A DNA stretch of 64,000 bases from Nocardia sp. NBC_01730 (GTDB taxonomy: Bacteria; Actinomycetota; Actinomycetes; Mycobacteriales; Mycobacteriaceae), in the NCBI RefSeq assembly GCF_035920445.1, contig NZ_CP109162.1:7812001-7876000 (forward strand). The letters are read 5' to 3'. The position numbers and the translations under genes were made by a program. A model generated the notes under the pieces. That model had not been told where the DNA came from and ran no database searches. It saw nothing but the letters and a program-made list of their open reading frames with translations. How positions within the stretch are numbered: position 1 is the stretch's first letter; each line of letters starts with the position of its first letter. Below are positions 1 to 8,182 of this stretch, piece after piece.

Positions 1-1
1 G

Positions 2-1165
2 GACCGCGCGCTCGAGAGCCGTGTGCTGCTGGTGCTGACCAAGTCCTACACCTATACGGGCGAACACGATCTGGCGCTGGTCGCTTACGGCAGGCTGCTA
101 CGCATCTACGACGACCACCCCGCCGAGCTGGGATCGATGACTCATTCGGTGCACTGGTACCTGAAGCCCTCGGTCGCGCTGCACCTCGAGTTCTGCGCGC
201 TGACCGGCAATGAGGCGCGCGGGCTGGAAATCCTCGCCGAACACGTGATCTGGCTCACCGACCCGGGCGCGAACACCGCCGCGCGGCTCGTGTTCGCGAC
301 CGGCGTCTGCGTGCTGCTGCGCAGACTTGTAAAGCTCGGCCTGAGCGATCTGCCGCTCGGGGCCGGGACCGTGGAATCGGTGCGTGCGGACCTGGAGGTC
401 GAGATCGGGGGCTTGTGCGCCCGATACGACACACGTAACGGAAACAGCACGGTCGGCCTGCGGACAGCCGCCCGGCTCGCCGCGCAACCGCTGCTGGACC
501 AGCTTCCGCTCGGCGTGCGCAGCGGGCTGCCCCATACGACGAGCGTCCCGGCCGCGGTTCCCACCGCCGGCGACTTCTCCGGCGATCGGGTCGCCGAGGC
601 GCGGCGGCTGGCCGAACTCGGTTCCGCCCGGCTCGCCGTCGCGCCCGAAGCGGCGGAGGCGCACCTGAGGGAGGCGCTGACGTTCGGCGCGGCGGTGCTG
701 CCCCAGGATCACCTCGCCCGGCTCGGCTCGCAACTTGTCATCGCGATCGCGAGTCGGCCGGACCGCGCGCTCGATTTGGCTGACGCCGCGGTCCGCGCCG
801 CCGCCCACTGGGAGGGCCTGTCCGAGCCGGACGTGCTGCACCACACCATGGTCGCCGCGCGCGCGTTCCACCGCGCAGGGCATCACGGCGAGGCGGTGGC
901 ATTGTTCGACCAGGCGTTCGCGGGAGCGGAGATTCCCTACCCGCCCGCCGAATTGGCCGTGGTGCGAGCGCAGTTCGGCCGATCCCTGACTGCGCTGAAC
1001 CGGCACCGCGACGCGGCGCACCACTTCATCGAGGGGGCTCGCCTCGTCGAGCACGACCCGGATCGCCAGGAGCTGCACGCCGATCTCGCGTGGTCGGCCG
1101 CCGCCGCTCTGGAGTGCTGTGGGCAGGACGACGAGGCGAGGGAAGGATCATGTCAGCTCGGCTGA
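2..1165 (+). CDS. TPR-repeat protein, C-terminal part
   Basis: The frame is open at the left edge of the window, so the N-terminus is missing; about 387 residues are visible. The protein is helical and rich in Ala and Leu, with regularly spaced motifs such as AEAHLREAL, AVALFDQAF and RDAAHHFIEGARL that look like tetratricopeptide repeats. Proteins of this kind in actinobacteria are often the C-terminal halves of large regulators or NTPase-TPR proteins, but no N-terminal domain is available to decide. The last TPR-like unit stops near position 1140 and is followed by a non-repeat tail, so the gene may be truncated at its 3' end. A 44-bp piece of it (1003-1046) recurs exactly at 4004-4047, beyond the P450 and AraC genes. 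The function is unknown. Confidence 0.6.
   Translation, partial: DRALESRVLLVLTKSYTYTGEHDLALVAYGRLLRIYDDHPAELGSMTHSVHWYLKPSVALHLEFCALTGNEARGLEILAEHVIWLTDPGANTAARLVFATGVCVLLRRLVKLGLSDLPLGAGTVESVRADLEVEIGGLCARYDTRNGNSTVGLRTAARLAAQPLLDQLPLGVRSGLPHTTSVPAAVPTAGDFSGDRVAEARRLAELGSARLAVAPEAAEAHLREALTFGAAVLPQDHLARLGSQLVIAIASRPDRALDLADAAVRAAAHWEGLSEPDVLHHTMVAARAFHRAGHHGEAVALFDQAFAGAEIPYPPAELAVVRAQFGRSLTALNRHRDAAHHFIEGARLVEHDPDRQELHADLAWSAAAALECCGQDDEAREGSCQLG
1003..1046. repeat. 44-bp direct repeat, copy 1 (inside the TPR gene)
   Basis: Positions 1003-1046 match 4004-4047 base for base, with abrupt loss of similarity on both sides. Copy 1 lies in the reading frame of the TPR gene and encodes HRDAAHHFIEGARL. 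The two copies bracket the P450 and AraC genes at a distance of 3,001 bp. Confidence 0.9.
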
Positions 1166-1418
1166 CGCTGGGCGATGGCGCGCACCGCAACCCGCCGATT
1201 GTCACGCACCGGCGTCCGTGCGGCATGTCGTTGCCGAAGCCGCCAACCAACTCTGCGGTCGGCGTGCGCCGACGCGAAACCGGCTTGTCTTCTTATGTTT
1301 TCGTGCTACTCGTACCGTTACGTGGCACGGAGGAGCCGGTGTCACTGCGCCACTGGTCGTCGACAGTCGATGCTGGTTGGGATTTCGATCCAATCCCTTT
1401 CTTCGTGGAGGTACCGTC

Positions 1419-2624
1419 GTGACCGAGTCCATCATCCAGCTACCAACGGCCGGGGAGTCGATTTTCGAGACATATGATCGAATCAGCCGCCGCGGCCCGG
1501 TCGTTCCGATCGAGCTTCCCGGCGGCGTGCCGGCCTGGATCGCAGTCAGTTATCAAGCGGTCAGCGAAGTCCTCGCCGGCGACGGCAGACTGTTCAGCAA
1601 GAACGCCGAGAACTGCCCGTCCCTGCACGACGGCACAATCCCGGCCGACTGGCCCTTGCGCGCACTCACCGACATCGACCACATGCTCAACAAGGACGGC
1701 GCCGACCATCGGCGGCTCCGCAAGACGATCAGCCAGGCGTTCACCCCGGGTAGGGTAGCCGCGCTCGAGCCGCGGATCCGGAAAATTGCAGCCAGGCTCA
1801 TCGACGACTTTCCCGACGGCGACGAGATCGACATAGTTTCCAGCTTCACCACACCATTTCCGGTGCGCGTCATCTGCGAACTGTTCGGTGTGCCGGAATC
1901 CGATCAGCCGCAGATTCGACAATGGTCGACCGCGGTCGTGTCGCACACGAGCACAGCCGAGGAAATGCAATCCGCGGTGCAGGGCATGATCGGTTACCTT
2001 GCCGAACTGCTCGAACGTAAGCGAACCGAACTGGGCGACGACCTCGCCTCCGCCTTGTTGCAGGCCAATGCGGAGAACGACCTGTCCACCGACGAGCTGG
2101 TCAATATGCTCTGGTTGGTAATCATCGCTGGGCATGAGACCACTGTCCATATGCTGGGCAATGCGGTGATAGCGCTGTGTGCCCATCCCGAACAACGAGC
2201 TATCGCCCTCGCAGCGGATCGATGGTCCGACGTCGTAGAGGAAACGCTGCGCTACCGTTCATCCGTACTCGCTCCATTCGTCCGATATGCACAAGGGGAT
2301 GTCACGGTCGCCGGAGTCCGGATCCCAGCAGGCAGCTTGGTGTTCTGGTACGGCAGTGTCGGAAGAGACCCGGAACACTATCCGAATGCCGACACGTTCG
2401 ACATCGATCATGACCACAGAGACCAACTGGCATTCGGCCGAGGACCACACTTCTGCCTCGGTGCCCCGCTGGCACGGCTGGAAAGCCGAATAGCGCTTTC
2501 CGCACTATTTACTCGGTACCCTCGGTTGAGCCTCGCCTGCGATCCGGAACATGTCCCATACGGTCCGCAGTTCATCACCGTCGGCCCACTGAGCGTTCCT
2601 GTTCGACTCGCTCCCACCGGATAA
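1419..2624 (+). CDS. Cytochrome P450 monooxygenase
   Basis: This is a soluble bacterial class I P450 of 401 residues, a usual length. The I-helix oxygen-binding motif AGHETT is at about residues 237-242. The ExxR motif is ETLR at about 275-278. The heme-binding loop is FGRGPHFCLG, with the Cys ligand near residue 346. The GTG at 1419 was chosen because GTGGAGG lies 7 nt upstream and the protein then begins where soluble P450s usually begin; the frame is open further upstream but that part has no P450 character. No ferredoxin or reductase is adjacent, so electrons must come from elsewhere. The substrate cannot be inferred. The gene is convergent with the AraC-family gene, and the pair lies between 44-bp direct repeats, which suggests acquired DNA. 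Confidence 0.93.
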   Translation: MTESIIQLPTAGESIFETYDRISRRGPVVPIELPGGVPAWIAVSYQAVSEVLAGDGRLFSKNAENCPSLHDGTIPADWPLRALTDIDHMLNKDGADHRRLRKTISQAFTPGRVAALEPRIRKIAARLIDDFPDGDEIDIVSSFTTPFPVRVICELFGVPESDQPQIRQWSTAVVSHTSTAEEMQSAVQGMIGYLAELLERKRTELGDDLASALLQANAENDLSTDELVNMLWLVIIAGHETTVHMLGNAVIALCAHPEQRAIALAADRWSDVVEETLRYRSSVLAPFVRYAQGDVTVAGVRIPAGSLVFWYGSVGRDPEHYPNADTFDIDHDHRDQLAFGRGPHFCLGAPLARLESRIALSALFTRYPRLSLACDPEHVPYGPQFITVGPLSVPVRLAPTG

Positions 2625-2688
2625 CTACGCGGGGGCCGGACCACGCGATCCGAGATCCGGCCCCTCGACGACGATGCTCGAACTCTGA

Positions 2689-3645
2689 TCAAGCACCGAT
2701 CTGCGGTACCCGCTGGTAGGCGAGTTCCGCCAGCCTCCGCCGCCGGAATTCGCCAGGAGTTTCGCCGTATCGCGCTTTGAACGCCGCAGAAAACCACGTC
2801 GGAGTGAAGCCGCTGCGGACAGCCACCTGTCGGATGGACATGGCATCCCGCGCAGGATTCTCCAGCATGTCGCGAGCCGCACGAAGCGTTTCGTCCTGAC
2901 GCACGTCTCGGTATGTCGTGCCGGACTGCTGTAGAACGAGCCGCAGTTTCCGCGGCGACCATCCGAGGGTGTGCGCTACCGCAGGCAATCGAAGGTCCCC
3001 GACGCCGACATTCTCCCGCACATATCGCCGGATGGCCTCGACTGCCTCCGGAAGGTGAGCCTGCTGAGGGTGTACATCGCCCAAAGACAGCATGCACAGC
3101 AGTTCGCTGATCCGCTCACAGATTGCATTGAATTCTCGGTCGGAAAGATTCGACTTCTCGGCATGTGCGCTACGGATCATGTCCTTTGCCACCCGCCCGA
3201 GCCCTGAGTTCATATCGAGTACCAGCCGCAGCCTTCCGGATGGTTTCACTCGATGGTCGATTTCCGCACGCGGTACTTGCAAGGCATAGGCTGATGAAGT
3301 CGGTACGTGTTTCAGGCATACCTCGTCGAATCCGGTCACCATAACGCTGCCGGGTGCCGCCTGCATTATCTCGTCGCCATACCGGATTGAATACGCGCCT
3401 CGCTCGGGAACGATTATCCAGTAGAATTCATCGCGCGGAGCCTTGCGAACACTTGATGCGGTACGGTGCGCAATCCGGTCACCGCGCTGATTCCAGTGCA
3501 CCATGCGATAGGCTGCCGTTTCCTGGCCGAACAGCTCCGCGTGCCATCGGTCTGGTTCACGGTACTTCTGCTCCATCGGAACGAAGCCGTTGCTGACCTC
3601 AGTCCAGGTTTTCGCATCATCCACGGTCAAGTCATAGTAATTCAC
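2689..3645 (-). CDS. AraC-family transcriptional regulator
   Basis: The C-terminal third has the two helix-turn-helix motifs of AraC/XylS proteins: LPAVAHTLGWSPRKLRLVLQ and, further on, IRQVAVRSGFTPTWFSAAFK followed by YGETPGEFRRRR. The N-terminal part resembles the ligand-sensing domain found in AraC regulators next to oxidative catabolic genes. The GTG at 3645 gives 318 residues, a normal length, and starts at NYYDLTVDD after a purine-rich stretch; a longer frame to 3762 exists but its N-terminus has unlikely composition. The gene converges on the P450 gene with about 64 bp between the stop codons, so control of the P450 is plausible but unproven. Confidence 0.85.
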   Translation of the reverse strand: MNYYDLTVDDAKTWTEVSNGFVPMEQKYREPDRWHAELFGQETAAYRMVHWNQRGDRIAHRTASSVRKAPRDEFYWIIVPERGAYSIRYGDEIMQAAPGSVMVTGFDEVCLKHVPTSSAYALQVPRAEIDHRVKPSGRLRLVLDMNSGLGRVAKDMIRSAHAEKSNLSDREFNAICERISELLCMLSLGDVHPQQAHLPEAVEAIRRYVRENVGVGDLRLPAVAHTLGWSPRKLRLVLQQSGTTYRDVRQDETLRAARDMLENPARDAMSIRQVAVRSGFTPTWFSAAFKARYGETPGEFRRRRLAELAYQRVPQIGA

Positions 3646-4092
3646 GGCAAGTACCGCCTCGTCTCCAACAGTCCATATGCAAATAGTGTGGGCTTGCCCG
3701 GTCGACGACAAGGGCCAGCAGTTCGAGCGTCGAGTCCATGGCCGGACCGGTGCCGAAAGCAATCACTACGTCGAGCTGCCAAGCAACACCATCGGTGACG
3801 TTCAAGGTGTAGAACGCGGCGGTACCGGTGTGCTACTGGGCGACGGACGCGGTCATGCAGTCTCCAGGGAAGCCATCGACAGGTGACACACGCGCTCGGC
3901 GAGCATGTGCCAGGCCAATGTCGATGGTTGACGCACGGCACATCACGATAATCGGTAGCCCTGCCCCGCACCAGAATTCGACGGCACGAAAACATACCGC
4001 CGAGCACCGCGACGCGGCGCACCACTTCATCGAGGGGGCTCGCCTCGCCGCGTTGGGTATGGGCTGGGGAGAGCCCGGAGGGCAAGTCGGGG
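3646..4092. other. Non-coding or degenerate stretch carrying the second 44-bp repeat
   Basis: No convincing gene is visible. Small open frames exist, but none has a ribosome binding site or recognisable domain. Near the right end lies the second copy of the 44-bp TPR-gene repeat; the same TPR frame runs on from it to a stop at about 4103, which looks like debris of a TPR gene. Confidence 0.5.
4004..4047. repeat. 44-bp direct repeat, copy 2
   Basis: Exact copy of 1003-1046. It again encodes HRDAAHHFIEGARL in an open frame, then diverges at once into unrelated codons and a stop near 4103. It looks like a fragment left by duplication or recombination involving the TPR gene. Confidence 0.9.
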
Positions 4093-4570
4093 TTATTCGA
4101 TAGCGGGGTCGATAATCGTGCTCAGATGCGTCGAGAGGTCGTCGACGAGGCGGTCGAGCAGGCAGATCAGGGGTGCGCTGATCGGATTCGGGCTATCCGG
4201 ACAGGGCTTGGTCGAACCAGTCGTTGACGACGTCCAGGTAGCGGCCGATGAGCTTTTCTCGGGATGTGGTGAGGGTGATCAGGCGGACGCGCTGATCGTC
4301 CGGATCGGAGACGCGTGTGACCAGTCGGCGCTGCTCGAGACTGTTCAGCTGCCGGGTGACGTGGGGGCCGGCGACCTGCATCCTGGCCGCGATTTCCCCG
4401 ACCCGCAGCGGCCGGGCCGACGGATTCGAGGATCACCAGGATGCTGACTATGGGCCGTTCCAGGGTAATACCTGCGGCGGCCGATGCCCGTCCTCGACGG
4501 CCTCGTCGATGTCCACGTCGACGATGCCGGCATCGGCAAGCAATGCGGTCAGGTCAGCGCGCAGCGTCAT
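4093..4570 (-). pseudogene. MarR-family regulator, disrupted by frameshifts
   Basis: Read on the minus strand from the ATG at 4570, pieces of one MarR protein occur in order but in different frames. They are MTLRADLTALLADAG; then ERPIVSILVILES after a shift near 4470; then RPLRVGEIAARMQVAG and VTRQLNSLEQRRLVTRVSD (the recognition helix and wing region) after a shift near 4415; then YLDVVNDWFDQALSG ending in a stop at 4193-4195; then LLDRLVDDLSTHL near 4100-4150. MarR proteins normally have about 140-160 residues as one chain with exactly this order. At least three lesions make a functional product unlikely unless the sequence contains errors. The target is unknown. Confidence 0.75.
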
Positions 4571-4903
4571 GCTTCTGCGGCGCGAAAGTTCTGGTTGTCC
4601 ATCGATGGGGTGACCGTTCGGGCGCACCGAAGCCCGCTCCCGAGCGCGAGAATGCCGAGTAGGCTGCGCACGATGCGGCGAGAGTACCCAGTGGTCGTTG
4701 CACTGCCAGTTCGTGCGCGGAGTTGACCTCCCGCGATAACCTGGCTCGGAAAGTGGCGGTCGGCAGCCGTGAGGATTGAGCACCCGGCGCACCGTTTCCG
4801 CCCCGGAGCAGGGTTCGCCGCGCGGGCGGTCGTCCACCGCCGACGCCCGCCCCCGCTGACCGACCCAGAGCAGGCCGAAGGCGACCCGTTAAGCTCGGCA
4901 GTC
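4571..4903. other. Intergenic region upstream of nadD
   Basis: No gene is supported here. A TAAGCT hexamer at 4890-4895, 8 nt before the nadD ATG, could be a -10 element for a nearly leaderless transcript. In related genomes proA often precedes nadD; here the preceding gene is the MarR pseudogene, so the operon appears to begin at nadD. Confidence 0.4.
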
Positions 4904-5545
4904 ATGCACGAAACAGGTCGGCGCCGCCGCAAGCTGGGCGTGATGGGCGGCACGTTCGACCCTATCCACCACGGTCACTTGGTCGCGGCCAGCGAGGTCG
5001 CGAACCGCTTCGACCTGGATGAAGTGATCTTCGTCCCAACCGGTCAGCCGTGGCAGAAGGCGCACAAACAGGTCAGCCCGGCCGAGGACCGGTATCTGAT
5101 GACCGTGATCGCGACCGCGTCCAACCCCCGGTTCTCGGTCAGCCGCATGGACATCGACCGTGGCAAGGTCACCTACACCGTAGATACGCTGCGGGAGATG
5201 CAAACGCAGAATCCCGACGCCGAGCTGTACTTCATCACCGGTGCTGACGCCTTGGCCAGCATCCTGACATGGCAGGATTGGGCGGAACTGTTCGAACTGG
5301 CGAAGTTCGTCGGGGTGAGCCGTCCGGGGTATGAGCTGAACACCGATCATCTCGAGGAGCATCTGCGGGATTTTCCGGCCGACGCGGTGACCATGATCGA
5401 GATCCCGGCGCTGGCGATCTCGTCGAGCGAATGCCGTCGCCGCGCCGCCGAGAACCGGCCGGTGTGGTACCTCGTCCCCGACGGGGTGGTGCAGTACATA
5501 TCGAAGCGGCACCTGTATGTGCCCGGAGCAGCGGAAGGTAGCTGA
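4904..5545 (+). CDS. nadD: Nicotinate-nucleotide adenylyltransferase
   Basis: NadD transfers AMP from ATP to nicotinate mononucleotide to form deamido-NAD in cytosolic NAD synthesis. The product has 213 residues, the expected length. The nucleotidyltransferase signature [11 protein letters not shown] is at residues 15-25 and the second ATP-binding motif appears as ISSSECRRR at about 172-180 (family form ISSTxIR). The ATG at 4904 places the first motif at the usual distance. It heads the run nadD-rsfS-gpgP-octT-degV, the same order as Rv2421c-Rv2417c in M. tuberculosis. Downstream it is linked to rsfS through a 17-codon open frame. Confidence 0.95.
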   Translation: MHETGRRRRKLGVMGGTFDPIHHGHLVAASEVANRFDLDEVIFVPTGQPWQKAHKQVSPAEDRYLMTVIATASNPRFSVSRMDIDRGKVTYTVDTLREMQTQNPDAELYFITGADALASILTWQDWAELFELAKFVGVSRPGYELNTDHLEEHLRDFPADAVTMIEIPALAISSSECRRRAAENRPVWYLVPDGVVQYISKRHLYVPGAAEGS

Positions 5546-5547
5546 GC

Positions 5548-5601
5548 GTGAGCGAGCGCAGCGAGGTGCGGGCAATGAGTGTCAGCGAGGTGCGGGTATG
5601 A
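5548..5601 (+). CDS. 17-codon linker ORF (VSER type) between nadD and rsfS
   Basis: This frame starts with GTG two bases after the nadD stop and ends in TGA at 5599-5601, which overlaps the rsfS ATG as ATGA. The peptide is VSERSEVRAMSVSEVRV, with an internal repeat of SEVR that reflects a DNA duplication (the string AGCGAGGTGCGGG occurs twice, 24 bp apart). It could work as a translational coupling device rather than make a useful peptide. No homology is claimed. Confidence 0.35.
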   Translation: MSERSEVRAMSVSEVRV

Positions 5602-6008
5602 CCGCGTCGGTCGAGTCGGTGGAGATTGCGCAGGTCGCCGCGCGGGCGGCGGACGAGAAACTGGCGTCCGACGTGGTGGTGCTCGACGTGTCCGAGCAAC
5701 TGGTGATCACCGACTGCTTCGTGATCGCCTCCGCGCCCAACGAACGCCAGGTGAATGCCATCGTCGACAACGTGGAGGAGAAGCTGCGCGCGGCCGGGCA
5801 CAAGCCGGTCCGGCGTGAGGGCACCCGCGAAGGCCGTTGGGCACTGCTGGACTACGTCGACGTCGTGGTGCACATCCAGCACAACGACGAGCGCAATTTC
5901 TATGCGCTGGAACGTCTGTGGAAGGACTGCCCGGTCGTGCCGGTCGAGGGGATCACCGGCGGGCCGAAGGTTCGGGCCGGCGCGGCGACGGAGGACGAGG
6001 CCCGGTGA
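5598..6008 (+). CDS. rsfS: Ribosome silencing factor RsfS
   Basis: RsfS (Iojap family) binds ribosomal protein uL14 and blocks joining of the 30S and 50S subunits under nutrient limitation. The 136-residue protein has the family core: VITDCFVIASAPNERQVNAI in the first half, then GRWALLDYVDVVVHI and FYALERLW. The ATG at 5598 overlaps the stop of the upstream linker frame, and the region before it (GCGAGGTGCGGG) contains a weak Shine-Dalgarno sequence. The position directly after nadD matches Rv2420c and many other bacteria. Confidence 0.95.
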   Translation: MTASVESVEIAQVAARAADEKLASDVVVLDVSEQLVITDCFVIASAPNERQVNAIVDNVEEKLRAAGHKPVRREGTREGRWALLDYVDVVVHIQHNDERNFYALERLWKDCPVVPVEGITGGPKVRAGAATEDEAR

Positions 6009-6073
6009 GTGAACGAGCCGCCGCGACAACATGGTTCGCGGCCCCGCCTATGGTCGGCGAGGCGAGACCGTGA
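6005..6073 (+). CDS. 22-codon linker ORF (VSER type) between rsfS and gpgP
   Basis: The GTG at 6005 overlaps the rsfS stop (GTGA) and the frame's own TGA at 6071-6073 overlaps the gpgP GTG start (again GTGA). The peptide begins VSERAAATTW and ends GEARP. It shares the VSER start with the linker before rsfS and with the four-codon frame before holA. Exact stop/start overlaps at both ends suggest a coupling role. Confidence 0.35.
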   Translation: MSERAAATTWFAAPPMVGEARP

Positions 6074-6729
6074 GCAAGTACGCCGGAGTGCGCACCCTGA
6101 TCCTGTTGCGCCACGGGCAAACCGAATGGAATGCCACCGACCGGATGCAGGGCCAGATCGACACCGATCTCACCGAGCTGGGTCGCAGGCAGGCCAAAGA
6201 GGCGGCCCGCGAACTCGTCTCGCGCAACGCCATCGCGATCCTCTCCTCGGACCTGCGCCGTGCGTTCGACACCGCTACGGCGCTTGCCGACCACACCGGG
6301 CTGACCATCGCACCGGACACCCGGCTGCGGGAGACCGACCTGGGCGACTGGGAGGGATTGACCCACCTCGAGGTCGACGCCGACTACCCCGGTGCGCGGA
6401 TGGCGTGGCGGCTCGACGCGAGCTACACCCCGCCGAATGGCGAGAGCAAACTCGAGGTGGGCGCGCGATCGCTGCCGGTGGTCCAGGAATTGCTTGTCGA
6501 GCGGCAGGACTGGCCCGGCCGGACTATCATCCTGGTGGCGCACGGCGGGCTGATCGCTGCCCTCACGGCCGCGCTGCTCGACCTGCCGCCCCAGAACTGG
6601 CCCATCCTCGGAGGATTGGCCAATACCAGCTGGGTGCAGCTCAGCAGCCACGGCCCGAGCATCGAACAGCCCGGCTGGCGTCTGGATGTGTGGAACGCAG
6701 CGGCGAAGGTAGCACCCGATGTCCTCTGA
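6070..6729 (+). CDS. gpgP: Glucosyl-3-phosphoglycerate phosphatase
   Basis: This is a histidine phosphatase superfamily member of 219 residues. The catalytic LRHGQTEWN has its His at about residue 15; the acid residue lies in [10 protein letters not shown] (Glu near 88) and the second His in VAHGG (near 158). The N-terminal and C-terminal stretches, including WRLDVWNA and the final VL, closely follow M. tuberculosis Rv2419c (GpgP), which dephosphorylates glucosyl-3-phosphoglycerate in methylglucose lipopolysaccharide synthesis. The GTG at 6070 is supported by the GTGA overlap and by homologue length. The octT start lies inside its 3' end, so the two are co-translated. Confidence 0.92.
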   Translation: MSKYAGVRTLILLRHGQTEWNATDRMQGQIDTDLTELGRRQAKEAARELVSRNAIAILSSDLRRAFDTATALADHTGLTIAPDTRLRETDLGDWEGLTHLEVDADYPGARMAWRLDASYTPPNGESKLEVGARSLPVVQELLVERQDWPGRTIILVAHGGLIAALTAALLDLPPQNWPILGGLANTSWVQLSSHGPSIEQPGWRLDVWNAAAKVAPDVL

Positions 6730-8179
6730 AGAGCCGATCAGGTCGGTCCCTGACGAACTGTTCCGGAAGGTTTCGGCCAAGGCCGAACGACACTTGCCGG
6801 ACGCGTTGTTCGGTGGCCCGCCACCGGCTCAACGCGAATCCGGTGTCCAGCCCGAGGGGATGCCGTCGGGCGCGGTCGGTGCATCCGGTGCGGCGGAACA
6901 GTCATCCGCCGAGGACTCCGACGGAGCGGACGCGGCGGGTGACGCAGCGGTGGCTGTCGGAGGCGTCGGCGCGGAGGGTGGTGTCGAGGCTGTCGCCGTG
7001 GTGGAGTCGGTCACTCCGGCAACCGATTCCGCCGGACTCATGGGCGCCGAGACCGGCTCACCTGTCGCTGCCGTCGATAGCGACCGCACCCACGCCGACG
7101 AGCGTGCCGCCGGGGTCTTCGCCATCGACGCGGAGGTCGCCGCCGCCGCAGAGCCTGCGGCTGACACCGACCCTGCCGCCGACGTGGTCCGTGCCCTGGA
7201 TGCGGAGCTCGGATCTGATGCGGAGGTTGCCGGGGACGCGGAGGTTGCCGCCGTCGGCTTTGTTGCTGATGCGGAGGTTGCCGGGGACGCGGAGGTTGCC
7301 GCCGCCGGCTTTGTTGCTGATGCGGACGTAGTCCTCGCAGCGGAGTCGGCATCAGTTGCCGAGCCCGCCACTGACGTGGCGATTCGGGAAGTCGAGTTTG
7401 TCGGCGCGCCCGAATCCGTCGCTCCCACAGCGAAATCGGTGGGCACGGAAGAACCCGCCGAGCCGCGGAATTCTCCGCGTCCCATACTGCTGGTGATCGC
7501 CGACTCGCTCGCCTATTTCGGACCCAAGGGTGGGCTGCCCGCCGACGATCCGCGGATCTGGCCGAACCTGGTTGCCGCCGAATTGGATTGGGACGTCGAG
7601 CTGGTCGGCCGTATCGGCTGGACCTGCCGCGACGCCTACTGGGCGCTGATCGGTGATCCGCGCGTGTGGGCCGCGGTACCGCGCGCCGGTGCGGTGGTCT
7701 TCGCTGTCGGCGGCATGGACACGCTGCCCTCGCCGCTGCCGACCGCGCTGCGCGAGCTGATCCGTTACGTGCGCCCGCCCGCCATACGCCGCGCGGTCCG
7801 CGCCACCTATACCTGGTTGCAGCCGAAACTCTCGAAACTCCGCCGCCCCGTGGCGCTTCCGCCGAAGGTGAGCGTCGACTACCTGGAGCAGTCGCGCAAC
7901 GCGCTGGCTCAGTTGCGGCCCGATCTGCCGGTTGTCGCGGTGCTGCCGTCGGTGCATCGATGTGACGCCTACGGGCGCGTCCACTCCGGTCGGGAGCCCG
8001 CCGTCAAGGCGTTGCGAACCTGGTCGGGCCGCACCTCGGTGCCGCTGGTCGACCTCGCTGAAGCGGTGCGTGACAACATCTTCTCGGGCGAGGCGAATCC
8101 GGACGGCATCCACTGGGGCTGGGCCGGGCACACCGCCGTGGCCAACGCGATGGTGAAGACCTTGCAGGAGGTTCGGTAG
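6719..8179 (+). CDS. octT: SGNH acyltransferase (OctT-like) with a long N-terminal extension
   Basis: The C-terminal part (about residues 255-486) is an SGNH hydrolase-type domain like M. tuberculosis Rv2418c, the diglucosylglycerate octanoyltransferase of methylglucose lipopolysaccharide synthesis. The nucleophile Ser is in [10 protein letters not shown] (near 263) and the Asp/His pair is in [12 protein letters not shown] (near 462 and 465). The position after gpgP supports this. Unlike the roughly 245-residue mycobacterial protein, this one carries about 250 extra N-terminal residues. They are rich in Ala, Val, Asp and Glu, with imperfect repeats (two 17-residue units [16 protein letters not shown]) and no recognisable fold. 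The ATG at 6719 overlaps the end of gpgP by 11 bp. An internal start that makes only the enzyme domain cannot be excluded. Confidence 0.85.
   Translation: MSSEEPIRSVPDELFRKVSAKAERHLPDALFGGPPPAQRESGVQPEGMPSGAVGASGAAEQSSAEDSDGADAAGDAAVAVGGVGAEGGVEAVAVVESVTPATDSAGLMGAETGSPVAAVDSDRTHADERAAGVFAIDAEVAAAAEPAADTDPAADVVRALDAELGSDAEVAGDAEVAAVGFVADAEVAGDAEVAAAGFVADADVVLAAESASVAEPATDVAIREVEFVGAPESVAPTAKSVGTEEPAEPRNSPRPILLVIADSLAYFGPKGGLPADDPRIWPNLVAAELDWDVELVGRIGWTCRDAYWALIGDPRVWAAVPRAGAVVFAVGGMDTLPSPLPTALRELIRYVRPPAIRRAVRATYTWLQPKLSKLRRPVALPPKVSVDYLEQSRNALAQLRPDLPVVAVLPSVHRCDAYGRVHSGREPAVKALRTWSGRTSVPLVDLAEAVRDNIFSGEANPDGIHWGWAGHTAVANAMVKTLQEVR
7217..7318 (+). repeat. Two tandem 51-bp units in the octT N-terminal extension
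   Basis: Units 7217-7267 and 7268-7318 differ by one base (GTC or GCC, Val or Ala) and keep the frame, each encoding 17 residues. A third partial unit starts at 7319. The near identity indicates recent expansion. Confidence 0.9.
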
Positions 8180-8182
8180 TCC

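Noticed and set aside
1119..1418. In-frame N-terminal extension of the P450
   Set aside because: The upstream codons have no P450 similarity and overlap the TPR gene end, while the GTG at 1419 has a good ribosome binding site.
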